A stretch of 64,000 nt of DNA, taken from contig CM046862.1 in NCBI GenBank assembly GCA_025617745.1, positions 55,215,946 to 55,279,945 of the forward strand, written 5' to 3'. The notes beneath the pieces were generated by a model, which was not told where the DNA came from, ran no database searches, and worked only from the letters and a program-made list of their open reading frames with translations. Of the stretch, positions 30,936 through 42,021 are shown piece by piece; the first letter of the stretch is position 1; the number at the start of each line of letters is the position of its first letter. The stretch comes from Heliocidaris erythrogramma. Its lineage: Eukaryota > Echinodermata > Echinoidea > Camarodonta > Echinometridae. The position numbers and the translations under genes are program-made.

Positions 30936-32370
30936 AGGAAGTTGTTAAGAATGAAAACTTATCATTTGACTTTTGTACCATAAAAAGAACTATTTCATCC
31001 AGTAGTGACTCGAAGCAAGCTATTATTTCTTTTTTGTTTTATTTTCATAAGTTTTTATTATTTCCTCTCATAAAGAAAATTGTTTATAATTTGAAACATT
31101 TCATTAAACAATATTACAAATAATCAATTTAAAAACAATACAAATAAACTTTCATGTAAAGTTTTGTCAATCGAAATGCACATTTCAAGAAAAGTAAGAT
31201 TGACATACTTAAGTTAACATTACATTACAAAATAATAATGAAGATAACAATTGTTATGTTCGTTTTTTCATATAAAAAAATCGCAAATAAAGTTTTACTG
31301 CTTTCAGTTTTCTTGTTAATAATATATTTGATGGAGTGATGTTGATCGATTATATCATTGCCTAATCGATAATAATTCTTGTACTGTTTCATTTAAAACA
31401 GGAAAAAGGATTTTAAAAAATGTTCCTAGCAAAAATGAAGATACAAAATGAACAAATATTTAAAAAGTTATAAAAAAGGTATTAAAAAGAAAATTAATGT
31501 TAAATACAGGAAATATATTTTTAAAAAGATTCAATTAAAAAAACCCCGCACATTCAACCGCTTTTAATTATACAAATCTAGTATTTATTTTTAATGTTGA
31601 TCTAATAGTTAACTAATTTACAAAAACCGAAACCAAAATTTCGAAATATTTTGGCCGAACGCAAGTGACAGCGTTCGAACATAAGGAAGAACCAAAGAAA
31701 AGCTTTTATTAGATCAAGAATTGTCAACCCAGTTGTATAGTGGATTTCACCCCCTTCCACAACCCCAGACCAATTTATGGTCGTTTCAATATTTCACCTT
31801 TTTCAATATACGTACATCCCCACGAGTAAACGTGTTTCCCACAAATTCGCCCTCCCTGAATGAGCACTCATGTCAAATTCAACCTGGCTCATAATAAATT
31901 TATAATAAATGTTTAAGGGTAACCTTTCGCTACATCTCCTTTTTTGGGTCATAGAATAACATTATTTTTCACCAATGTTGTCACTTGTTCATAGACAAAT
32001 AGAGTACGTCATGAATCTCTAATTCCTCCTGTTTTATTTGATGTGTAAATCATGACAATCGACAAAATGTTAAATAGTCTATTCAATCATTTGGAAATTA
32101 GACGTTTCTGGGGGGGGGGGGGGGGTTCCTGATCATTACGTATTCAGAGAATAACCCAGTCAAGCATAACTGGAAAGAAAATTAACATTTTTTCGGGGGT
32201 GGGGGACGTGCGGTTTTATTGATATTTAGTGTGCAATTCTCAAGTACACGTAAATTGCCTGCTCATTATGTCCATGCACGCTACAGAGACATACAGTATG
32301 TCCTAAGCTGGAAAAACTTGTAAATGTTCATGCACTTCGCTAAAAATACAGTGTTAAAATATTGATGACA
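30936..32370. repeat. Mosaic blocks u4 and u5 in D1
   Basis: A copy of 15484-16740 followed by GGGGGTGGGGGACGTGCGG (32194) and the TTATTGATATTTAGTG block. A G run of about 16 lies at 32110-32126. Confidence 0.75.
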
Positions 32371-32611
32371 GTCAGTATACGTACTTGAAAGTTAGTGTAT
32401 AACATCCCAGAAAAACATCATAGAAAGATCGCTTGATTAGGGGAAATATTAGGTTTAGGATATAGCTGCAGAATCATATGACCAAATATATAGAGAAATG
32501 GTAGTGTGGAGGCGAAGAGTGTTGCAACTACACTACAGTTCCATATTTTCTCTCTTTATCAGTCCTTGACCAATGAAAGCTTGTGTAGTCAGGGGTGAGT
32601 TTCAAAAAGAT

Positions 32612-34307
32612 ACAAAAAGAGAAAAAAAGATAACATTCCTTAACCGCTGAGCTTAATTGGAGGGAAACAAGAAAAAAGGAAAGAGAGAGAGAGAAAAAAA
32701 AAAGAGGGAGAAAGAGGGAAAATTGGGGAAGGATGGAGGTGCAACATACAATGAGTACGGAGAAGAGATGTATTCACAAAGAAGAAGAGAGGGAGAGAAT
32801 AGACCCAATGGAGGGTAAGGAAGAATCTTAAACCATATTATTTGTAAGATGAAGTGAAATGTTTTTTTTATCTTTCTTGAGAAGCTGGCAAGAGATGCGG
32901 AGTATTTTATTGTGTCAGGGGATAGCGTTCCACAGCTTAGGTCCCGAGTACCGGATGTTATGTTGGAATAATAAGGTTCTGTGTTTGGGTAGATGGATGT
33001 GATTTGCGTGTCTGGTTTCGTATTTATGAATAGTAGAAAGAGTTTACAAAATTCGTCAGGAAATAACTTGTTTGTTCATCTGTACATAAAAATGATTTGT
33101 TGATGTTTATTTATATCGGTAAATGTTAGTATGTTAAAGGTCCCCAGAAATCCAAATGCAAGTTAATTTCTCTTGATGTGCGGGCATGCATACAACTTAT
33201 ATTTTGTTATTAAAACATTTAAAGATGTTTCATAGACATTAAAATATTTTTTGAAATATTTTTTCCCAACCTCTTAAGCTCCACCCTAAAAAAAGCTCCA
33301 GATCTTATTCCTGTGATGACATCATCTGTCAATCATTAGTCAGCCATATTAACATTCTACAATACAGAGAGGAATGTAACTTCCCCCAACTTAGCACATG
33401 CTCACAATAGAATTGCATGCTTTCAAACAATACCTCCTCATTACCCTTCTTTTTGTGGTGATGCTACAGCATGTCTGGCATAGCAACTCCTGTGTAGGCA
33501 TTGTATGGTATATTAGAACAGATGGTTATCTCTGGCAAAGCTACATACCACTTTCTCTCCTTAGCTCACTAATGATTGACAGATGATGTCATCTCAGGAA
33601 TAAGATCTGGAACTGTTTTTGGGGTGGAGCTTAAGAGGTTGGAAAAAAATATTTCAAAAAATATTCAAAAATCTACGAAACATATTTAGATGTTTTAATA
33701 ACAAAATATGAGTTGTACGCATCCCCGCACACCAACAGAAATCAACTTGCATTTGGATTTCTGGGGACCTTTAAATTGTTTGAACAAATAATTGACGTGA
33801 CACCGGGGGCAGTACCTATAGTGATACGAATTATTTTCTTTTGTAGGGTGATTAATTTGTGTAATTTGGATATTGTAGAGTTCCCCCAGGCAAGGTGGCA
33901 ATTTGATAGATATGGTAGGATAAGAGAATTGTAAAGTATACGGAGGATGTTGTTTGGTAAAATGTGCCGCAGTCTAGCAATAATGCCAATGTTTTTAGAG
34001 ACTTTGCTTTCTGTTTCAAGGATATGTTTCTTCCAGGACATGGAACTATCAATGTGTACACCTAGAAATTTTGTGTTTTCAACTCCAGGTAGTAGTACAT
34101 TGTCGAGATATATGGAAATGCTGTCTAAATCAGTGTTTTTATTGTTGTGAAAGATCATATAGTTACATTTTTTTAAATTGACAGACAATTTGTTGGCCTT
34201 AAACCACTCGCATACAAAGGTTAGCTGTTGATTAACATTACTGCATAGTGAGGTAAGATTAGATCCGCTACATAAAATATTCATGTCGTCGGCATAAAGA
34301 ACAAACG
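32612..34307 (-). pseudogene. LINE family B copy interrupted by a TTAA element (D1, second)
   Basis: The reverse transcriptase relic starts at YADD (34296-34285). It is intact to about 33771, then is split by a 633-bp insertion, with the C-terminal relic at 32870-33130. It carries a GGTATTATTGC-type 9-bp addition relative to the first D1 copy (residues IIA after KNIG). The 3' end is truncated at 32612. The copy at 59184-60879 has the same insertion, so that insertion predates the segmental duplication. Confidence 0.82.
33138..33770. mobile_element. TTAA-flanked element with inverted arms over 200 bp, 633 bp
   Basis: TTAA flanks both sides (33134-33137 and 33771-33774). The ends are AGGTCCCCAGAAATCCAAAT and its exact inverse, and the arms stay similar for more than 200 bp (through GATGACATCATCTGTCAATC). 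The family B copy at 49297 shows the unoccupied TTAA site. No transposase; the 62-codon frame in the centre has no domain. A piggyBac-type non-autonomous element is the best fit. Confidence 0.9.
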
Positions 34308-34854
34308 TTTTTATTGATATTTAGTGTGCAATTCTCAAGTACACGTAAATTGCCTGTTCATTATGTCCATGCACGCTACAGAGATATACAGTATGCCCTA
34401 AGCTGGAAAGCCTTGTAAATGTTCATGCACTTAGCTAAAATTACAGTGTATAAACATATACTGTTCATTCCGAAATTGTCCGATAGTTGAGACCTGATGT
34501 AAGTAATCTGGACTCTGTCAAAATTGCAACAAAAACCTTCATTTCAAACAAATTGAAATAGATAAATATACACTGTGATTATAAAATATATATTAACATT
34601 TTACAAATATTTTTAAGGGTTTATAAGGGGTTTTTAATACTCCACCCCCTCAAACCCACCCGATTTTATATATTTGAATATTTCATTTAGTTAAATCCAA
34701 TTTGTTTCGTGATCTTTGAAATTAAATGTTTGGGGAAGATGTTATAAATATCTTTTATATATTTTTTTTTACTCTGAGAAAACCAACGTGGTTTAATTTC
34801 TCAAAAGTTTTAATGAATCGATTTTAAAAATTGATTAGACTAATTTTGATATCA
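34308..34854. repeat. Mosaic blocks u5 and u6
   Basis: Shared with 45043-45540, 49823-50345 and 60880-61435. It contains CTCCACCCCCTCAAACCC and the small hairpin TGAGAAAACCAACGTGGTTT. Confidence 0.7.
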
Positions 34855-35268
34855 ATTTTTGTTTTTAAGAATCTTTTAGTACTTCCTTTTTCATAACATT
34901 TTTCACAATAATCAAGGTAAATACACAAACAAATATATTCACATGCAGTATCATTGTGCCAAATTACATAATAATAACTATAAGTAAGCATAATATTTTA
35001 CATGCATGTATTAAATAGTAAATTATGCAAAATCTGGAAGTCTTTATAATAAAAAAAGGTAAAAAATATAAAAATGAAGATTAAAATAGAAAAGATTTTA
35101 AAAAATGAGAAGAAGAAGAAGAAGAAAAAAAGCGCCCCCATTGTGTCCGTTGTTCCGCCTCAGATTTAAAAAAAAACTAGAGTTCAGAATTTTGTTCACG
35201 AATTGTGTTATTAAGCACACTTATCTCCCCATGTCCATCCCTTCGTCCCGGAAATCAAAATGTTTTAA
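34855..35268 (-). mobile_element. 3' UTR fragment of an L1/Tx1-like LINE
   Basis: Shares CATGTCCATCCCTTCGTCCC and the upstream AT-rich tract with 45540-45980, where the sequence continues into L1-like coding DNA. Here it is joined directly to a family B fragment at about 35268. The D2 copy is at 61436-61847. Confidence 0.7.
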
Positions 35269-35513
35269 GAGAAATTTTGTGTTTTCAACTCTAGGTAGTA
35301 GTACATTGTCGAGATATATGGAAATGCTGTCTAAATCAGTGTTTTTATTGTTGTGAAAGATCATATAGTTACATTTTTTTAAATTGACAGACAATTTGTT
35401 GGCCTTAAACCACTCGCATACAAAGGTTAGCTGTTGATTAACATTACTGCATAGTGAGGTAAGATTAGATCCGCTACATAAAATATTCGTGTCGTCGGCA
35501 TAAAGAACAAACG
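35269..35513 (-). pseudogene. LINE family B short fragment (D1, third)
   Basis: Only the YADD-to-thumb portion (about 80 codons) remains. The methionine after ADD is replaced (TTCGTG for TTCATG), so it encodes ADDTNIL. The right junction to block u5 is the same as in all other copies. Confidence 0.8.
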
Positions 35514-35989
35514 TTTTTATTGATATTTAGTGTGCAATTCTCAAGTACACGTAAATTGCCTGTTCATTATGTGCATGCACGCTACAGAGATATACAGTAT
35601 GTCCTAAGCTGGAAAGCCTTGTAAATGTTCATGCACCTAGCTATAAAAACAGTGTATAAACATAGACTGTTCATTCAGAAATTGTCCGATATAATTATTG
35701 TGTGTGTCTGTGTGTGTAATTGGGCTTTTACGGACGTGTATCAATTTTCTTGTTATCATTATTATTAGTCGTATAAGTATCATTATTATTATCAACCCGG
35801 GGCGCGGCAAGGGGCTTTAAGCAGTCCCCCCCCCCCCCCCCCCCCACTCTCTCTCTCTCTCTCTCTCTCTAATTTCTTCCTGTTATCATGGTCTCTTTAT
35901 TTATGTTAGGCGAAAGGATAGGAAATATATACCATGCATAGGTAAACACGCAAACATAATTAAATGATGAATTTATAAACACATGCAAT
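35514..35989. repeat. Block u5, SINE tail fragment, C run and CT repeats
   Basis: SINE 3' tail relic at 35699-35743, a C run at 35826-35845 and (CT)n to 35870. The D2 equivalent is 62093-62550, with a shorter C run (about 8). Confidence 0.75.
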
Positions 35990-36674
35990 AATAATAATAA
36001 TAATACGTGTGACTTGTATAGCGCACTTTCCATCCTGATTAGATGCTCAAGGCGCTCCAGAGCAAATTAATACACAAAGAATGAGAAGTAAAAATTATTA
36101 ACACTGGAAGAATAATGAATGTCTGTCAAAAGGCACTCTTATACAGATACGTTTTTAGGTTGCGCTTGAAGGAAACCACTGATGTCAAAGTTTCCAGGTT
36201 CTGTGGAAGGGAATACCACAGAGTTGGCCCCGAATGAGCAAATGCACGATCCCCCCACGATTTCTTTGAAATTGGAACTTGCAAAAGATGAGAAGTTGAA
36301 GATCTCAAGGCTCGTAGAGGTTGGTATTTATGTATTAAAGCCTTATTATAACTAGGGGACGTTCCATTGACGATGTGGAAAACCAAAAGAAGAATTTTGA
36401 AAGCAATGCGTTCCTTCAGGGGCAACCAATGAAGCTCTTTCAGGATAGGGGTGATGTGGCTGCGCTTGCTGGAACAGGTTACAATGCGCGCAGCTGCGTT
36501 TTGAAGTTTCTGCAGTTTACCAATTAGAGAATCTGGTAAGTTGTACAGAAGAGCATTACCAAAATCGAATCGTGCAGAAATAAGCGAGTGCACTAGTTTT
36601 TGGGTTGCTGAGCGAGTGAGATATTTTCTAATAAAACCAATGTTGCGCAATTGATAACGGACTGATCTACAGAT
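35990..36674 (-). mobile_element. CR1/L2-like LINE, 5'-truncated insertion present only in D1
   Basis: On the minus strand about 180 codons of the reverse transcriptase C-terminal part are open (FICRSVRYQLRNIGFIRKYL, HSLISARFDFGNALLYNLP, LKELHWLPLKERI, GPTLWYSLP), ending at 36126. The 3' UTR has GGAGCGCCTTGAGCATC, GCGCTATACAAG and an ATT tail. D2 keeps the empty site (62550|62551, CATGCAAT|GAAGGCC). The first codons of the long frame (MTELTRDKKHEK) are flanking DNA, since D2 has them without the LINE. Confidence 0.87.
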
Positions 36675-37184
36675 GAAGGTCACTTTTTCATGTTTTTTGT
36701 CTCTTGTTAATTCAGTCATTCATTCATTCATTTACTTATTTATATAGGCCCTATGTTTATACATACACTCAGCACAAAACAGTTCAAGTTCAATTAAGTT
36801 CAGATTTTTCATAGACATGATACAAGACATTCGTAAAAATCAATAATCAAATTAAAGGAAATTCAGTTGCCTGTCAAGCAGGTAGGTGAACACGAAGTGA
36901 AACTTACGCATGAATGAACACGTTCATTATTTGTTCCAAGGTGCCAAAGTGAAAGTAACGAGAATGAAAAAAAAAAACCACCCTCGAAATTCAAAGTCAT
37001 AGTGCACAGAAAGTCAAAACAAAGTATGATAAAAGTTTTCAGGATTCATTGCTCATGAAAAGAAAATCAATCTTCAAATCTAAAAATGGGCCAAGGTGTA
37101 GCCAAAGTGGCGTAGAAAAGACAACACATTTTTGGGGACACCATTGAACCCAACAATAATGTAGGCCTACCTTGGAAATGCAGT
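36675..37184. repeat. Mosaic block u1 in D1 with CATT repeats
   Basis: ATTC/CATT tetranucleotides at 36717-36733, then the u1 block from CAAGTTCAATTAAGTTCAG to AAATGCAGT. The D2 copy is 62551-63054. Confidence 0.75.
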
Positions 37185-38265
37185 GGGTGATTTCACGCTC
37201 TGTGTTGGTGTTTGGTGTTGGTATTTAGAGCGAAAATTATCCTAAAATCGAGCTCAAACACCGCTGTTCAGATTAAGAAGCCGATACCGATATCCTAACA
37301 ATGCGCATCGATCGTGTAAAACTGGCAATGGCGTCAGCACCGTTTTTAACGAAGGGAAAAAATTGTTTAAAACTATTTAGTTATTAGTCTAGAATATCGT
37401 TAAATTACACGAGTAGTCCGGTAATTCTAAAAGAAATAATTATTTGATCTAGAGTGTGGTAAGAAACTTCACAGAAATGGATAGTGTTGACAAGAACAGT
37501 AAGTTTATATATGATTTATCTCGAGTTTCTCACTTACAGCAGAAAATGCTACGGTAGCTAATGCAGCTAGACGCCGTATCGGACGGCGTAGCGCATACAG
37601 GGCAAACAGCCAAATTTCAGGCATTGGCTCAGATTAGCCATGAAGTTTCTTGACTTTTGTATTGTAAATATTGATTTAAATCTCATCCTAATAAATGATG
37701 TGGATTCTCTGGTTTATTAACTACGGAATATCTAACGTCATTTTTATCAAATCTTAAAAAGAAAATTAGGTAGGAATTTGTATTCACTCCTTCAGCCCAA
37801 TTAAAAAGCAAAAGTAGTTCCTTTCCGTGTGCTCTAGATCGAACATTAGACCAAATGTTGGCCTAGATCTAATTTCAGGCCTATATGAACATAATACATC
37901 TTAACACCTATGAAATTACACTTCGAATGACGCCTACTGTCTTTATTTGTCATGACTAATCAGCAAAATTTTCCATAGCTACCAACTCCAACACCGACCG
38001 TGAAATCACTATTTCTTAATCCCTAGGGGTATAGTGTTAGTGAATGGGAATTTGTACATGAAATTAATCACCGGCGGTCGAGCTCGGTTCAGCAGACGAT
38101 TATTAACAACAAATAAACACCGGCAGCCGGAACTACGTCAAAAAACAGAGGTCAACACCTAACACCGACTGATTTTTGTTCTCATTTCATAGTCGGTGTT
38201 AGATCACGATTTCGAAGCAAAATATACACTAACACCAAACGCCAACACCGAGGGTGAAATCACCC
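37185..38265. mobile_element. Complete TIR element u2, about 1.08 kb
   Basis: The left end (gggtgatttcac, then gctctgtgttggtgtttgg) pairs with the right end (ggtgaaatcaccc preceded by the inverse of the rest) over about 45 bp. AGT lies on both sides (37182-37184 and 38266-38268), and the unoccupied site is seen at 13987-13989. The 3-bp duplication would suit CACTA or Harbinger types, but the ends do not decide. It is non-autonomous. A possible tiny spliced frame (ATGGATAGTGTTGAC...) is discussed in the findings. Confidence 0.8.
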
Positions 38266-38865
38266 AGTGTACTTAATCCCATATACTACGTCACTGAGTA
38301 ACCATATACTGTCATTACATTTTACTCAGCCTTCAATTTCATTCAAAAATAATACATTTTGGACATTTAATCGCCCTTGTGGCTACTCCATATCACATTT
38401 AAATATAGGCTAAACAGAAGCCTCTTCTCTCTCTCTCTCTCTCTTTTGGTGTGGAAATGAGAGAGAGGTGGGGGGGGGGGGAGCGAAAGTCTCACTCAAA
38501 GATATAGCAATCGTATAAGTTTGATATTTTGTTGCCTTTATGTAGAAAGGCATTTACTATTTTTTGTACTATATATATATTTATATATATATATTGTACT
38601 GTATATGAACTTTTGTACTATATATGGAAGAAAAACACTCGTGCTTAAAATTTATCTTTATGTTGCCGTAACAGAGTGAAAGATGGTAGCTTTACATTTA
38701 ATTTGCTATATAATTCAATGAATTATTTCACACTCTTGTATGAAAAATCTGAACTTATATAAGTGTTTACTTTCTTCATTTTTTGCGGCATGACAGCAAT
38801 AATAATAATAATGATAATAATTCATGGTAGTAATTTTAAAGACAATAATTGTCATAGGATGTATA

Positions 38866-38907
<42 letters not shown>

Positions 38908-39111
38908 CATGTACATGTACACACACACACACACACACATATACATCCTATGACAATTATTGTCTTTAAAATTACTACCATGAATTATTATCATTATTAT
39001 TATTATTGCTGTCATTTTTGTTCGCATTATTACCATCATCATCATTTTTAAATTTCCATCACGGATACTTAAAATAAATTTATATATTTTGTAAAAATAA
39101 GAAATGGATGA
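38266..39111. repeat. Mosaic block u3 with microsatellites, right of D1
   Basis: CT, G and TA tracts as in the other copies. The left-to-right order matches 13981-15480 without the tRNA insertion. It contains the perfect palindrome 38791-39014. Confidence 0.75.
38791..39014. repeat. Perfect palindrome, 77-bp arms around a self-complementary GT/AT/AC tract
   Basis: 38791-38867 (from tgacagcaataata) equals the inverse of 38938-39014 at every base. The 70-bp centre is (GT)n(AT)n(TGTACA)(AC)n, itself nearly self-complementary, so the whole 224 bp can form a cruciform. Confidence 0.95.
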
Positions 39112-40530
39112 GTAAGTTGTTAAGAATGACAACTTATCATTTGAATTTTGTACCCTAAAAAAGAACTATTTCATCCAATAATGACTCGAAGCAAGCTATT
39201 GTTTCTTTTTTATTTTATTTCTCTTTTAAAGAAAATTGTAATTTGAAACATTTCATTAAACAATATTAAAAATAATCAATTTAAAAACAATACAAATAAA
39301 CTTTCATGTAAAATTTTGTCAATCGAAATGCACATTTACAAAAAAGTTAGATTGACATATTTAAGTTAACATTACATTATAAAATAATAATGAAGATAAC
39401 AATTGTTATGTTCGGGTTTTTTTCATATAAAGAAATCGCAAATAAAGTTTTACCGCTTTTAGTTTTCTTTTTAATAATATATTTGATGTGATATTGATCG
39501 ATTATATCATTTCCTAATCGATAATAATTCTTGTACTATTTAATTTAAAAACAGGAAAAAAGATTCTAAAAAGTGTTCCTAGCGAAAATGAAGATACAAA
39601 ATGAACAAATATTTAAAAAGTTATAAAAAAGGTATTAAAAAGAAAAATAATGTTAAATACAGGAAATATATTTTAAAAAGATTCAATTAAAACAAATCCG
39701 CATATTCAACCGCTTTTAATTATACAAATCTAGTAGTAATATTTAATGTTGATCTAATAGTTAGCTAATTTACAAAAACCGAAACCCCAAATTTCGAAAT
39801 ATTTTGGCCGAACGCTAGTGACAGCGTTCGAACATAAAGAAGAACCAAATAAAAGCTTTTTATTAGATCAAGAATTGTCAACCCTGTTGTATAGTGGATT
39901 TCAACCCTCCCCCTTCCACAACCCCAGAACAATTTATGGTCGTTTCAATATTTCACCTTTTTCAAATGCATGCGTGTATGGCTTGCTGATACGTACATCC
40001 CCACGAATAAACTGTTTCCCACAAATTCGCCCTCCCTGAATGAGCACTCATTTTAAATTCAACCTGGCTCATAATAAATTTGTAAGGGTAACCTTTCGCT
40101 ACATCTCCTTTTTTGGGTCATAGAATAACATTATTTTTCACCAATGTTGTTGTCACTTGTTCATAGACAAATAGAGTACGTCATGAATCTCTAATTCCTC
40201 CTGTTTTATTTGATGTGTAAATCATGACAATCGGCAAAATGTTAAATAGTCTATTCAATCATTTGGAAATTAGACGTTTCTGTGGGGGGGGGGGGGGGGG
40301 GTTCCTGATTATTAGGTATTCAGAGAATAACCCAGCATAACTGGAAATAAAATTAACATTTTTTTCGGGGGTGGGGGACGTGCGGTTTTATTCATATTTA
40401 GTGTTCTCAAGTACACGTAAATTGCCTGTTCATTATGTGCATGCACGCTACAGAGATATACAGTATGTCCTAAGCTAGAAAAACTTGTAAATGTTCATGC
40501 ACTTAGCTAAAAATACAGTGTTTAAACATA
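39112..40530. repeat. Mosaic blocks u4 and u5, third copy
   Basis: Diverged copy of 15484-16740 and the following u5 block; a G run of about 18 at 40283-40301. Confidence 0.75.
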
Positions 40531-40639
40531 GACCTCTTCTTTCAAAACGCTAATCATTGTTAGTAGTTGTTTTGACATTCTTTTGTTCCTATTAGGGAGT
40601 GGGTCCAGTCCACGGAACTAAGAAAGCGTTTCATTTTGA

Positions 40640-40975
40640 AAAGGTTCATTGAAATTCATGAATGAAGCGCTGAATTGGCCAATATCAACTGATATAATCC
40701 TTGACCAATTAAACTCCTTTTATTTCATCTTATTAAATTGGATTTGAGAAAAGAGTAGAATGGTTCATTCATTCATGAAGCACTGAATTGGCCAATTTCA
40801 ATTTCAATAATCCTTGACCAAGTTTCTTTTATTTTATTTTATGAACTTGGATTTCGGAAAAGAGTAGAATGGTTCATTCATGAATAAAGCGCTGAATTGG
40901 CCAATTTCAACTGATGTAATCCTTTTGCAAGCTCCTTTTATTTTATTATATGAACTTGGATTATAAGGATCGAAG
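40640..40975. repeat. Minisatellite, about 111-bp period, three copies
   Basis: TGAATTGGCCAAT recurs at 40671, 40783 and 40893. The units also share GGTTCATTCATTCATGAA and CCTTTTATTTTATTATATGA. Spacing is 112 then 110. Confidence 0.88.
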
Positions 40976-41017
40976 TCGAGTTATCAAAGCACACGATGTT
41001 TGGAACAGGGATGGATT

Positions 41018-41190
41018 GGAGGGGGGGGGGGGGGGTTCTCTCTCTCTGGCTCTATGTTCTTCTTCGTCTCGCTCTATCTTCTTCTCTCCCTTAATGTATC
41101 TTCTCCCTCTTGCTCTTTCTTCTTCTCTATTTTCCCTGTCTATCCCCTTACCTCCCTCCTTGCATCTCTCTCATCGTCGACCTAGTATGT
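41018..41190. repeat. Poly-G run followed by a CT-rich tract
   Basis: A G run at 41021-41034, then about 150 bp of CTCT/CTTC pyrimidine sequence. Frames here are low-complexity. Confidence 0.8.
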
Positions 41191-41288
41191 CTATAGCTCT
41201 CATCTAGTACACACTTTCCTAAAATGAAAATATAAATACATTTACTGTAAAAATCTATAAACAACAAATCAAAGAATTTAATTCCTAC

Positions 41289-41495
41289 ACACTAAAATCT
41301 CAAAAGTTAAATCTACATTTAAAAGGTTGGAGGAGTGACAACATTTTCAAAATGGTAAATGAATACTTTTAACATGCTGCATCCAACCTTTAAACTATTA
41401 GATCCAGCATGTTAAAAGTGTTAATTTACCATTTTAAAAATGTTGTCACTCCTCCAACCTTTTAAATGTAGATTTAACATTTGAGTTTTTAGAGT
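41289..41495. mobile_element. Foldback MITE with about 85-bp inverted arms
   Basis: ACTAAAATCTCAAAAGTTAA at the left pairs with the right end (TTAACATTTGAGTTTTTAGAGT). The arms continue through AAAGGTTGGAGGAGTGACAA to the CAGCATGTTAAAAG/CTTTTAACATGCTG centre. Confidence 0.85.
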
Positions 41496-42021
41496 ATACG
41501 AGAAACAACAAATCATGTGCTTATTTCAAATCAGTTGATGGAAAATGCCTAATATGAAAATAAATAAGTAAACAACGTGAAGATCGAAGTCGGGAGTGTA
41601 AATGAAGTGAATATGCACATGACGTAGCTGTAGCTTGTTGTCAAGATCGATCAACGCTCGGAACGCTATGATATCACGTGATCGGAGCTCTAGACTATGG
41701 AAATAACATGATCGGAGCGGACGCGTAAGCGTACGTCTCTAGGTATACAGGATTTACGATCCCAAACAAGAATTTCGGGTAAAGTTGAAACGAAATCCTA
41801 TTTTTCTCGATTTTTCTCCACGCAACCTCATATTTTTAACGGGTATTGTGAATGAATATATCTACATAATACTACTAAGAATTTTAGCGCATAAGAGCTG
41901 ATAGTTAGCTGGAAAACTTTGTCAACATATTAGGCACGAATCTCGGCTTCTGTGGAAGCCCTCCGTCACAGACTGAGCACCTCGCTCGGTTTTTGTAGAA
42001 GCCCGTCGTCTCCAAAGGGTT
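41496..42021. other. Unique non-coding stretch, not part of the mosaic
   Basis: Contains several CG-rich words (GGAGCGGACGCGTAAGCGTACG at 41714) and GAAGCCC repeats near 41955 and 41998. No exon or RNA gene is recognised. It may be an unidentified older repeat. Confidence 0.35.

Larger units (their letters stand above)
16548..38134. repeat. Segmental duplication copy D1
   Basis: After removing two insertions (21351-29192 and 35990-36674), D1 is collinear with D2 (50932-64000). The coordinate offset is about +34384 to +34394 left of the LINE insertion and +26548 to +26576 right of it. Long stretches are identical. Small differences are mainly in homopolymer lengths, CG repeats (17660 vs 52050) and single bases. 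D2 runs off the window, so the right limit is unknown. Confidence 0.92.

Noticed and set aside
36687..36719. Start codon of the CR1/L2-like frame (MTELTRDKKHEK)
   Set aside because: The same bases exist in D2 without the LINE, so they are target flank, not part of the element.
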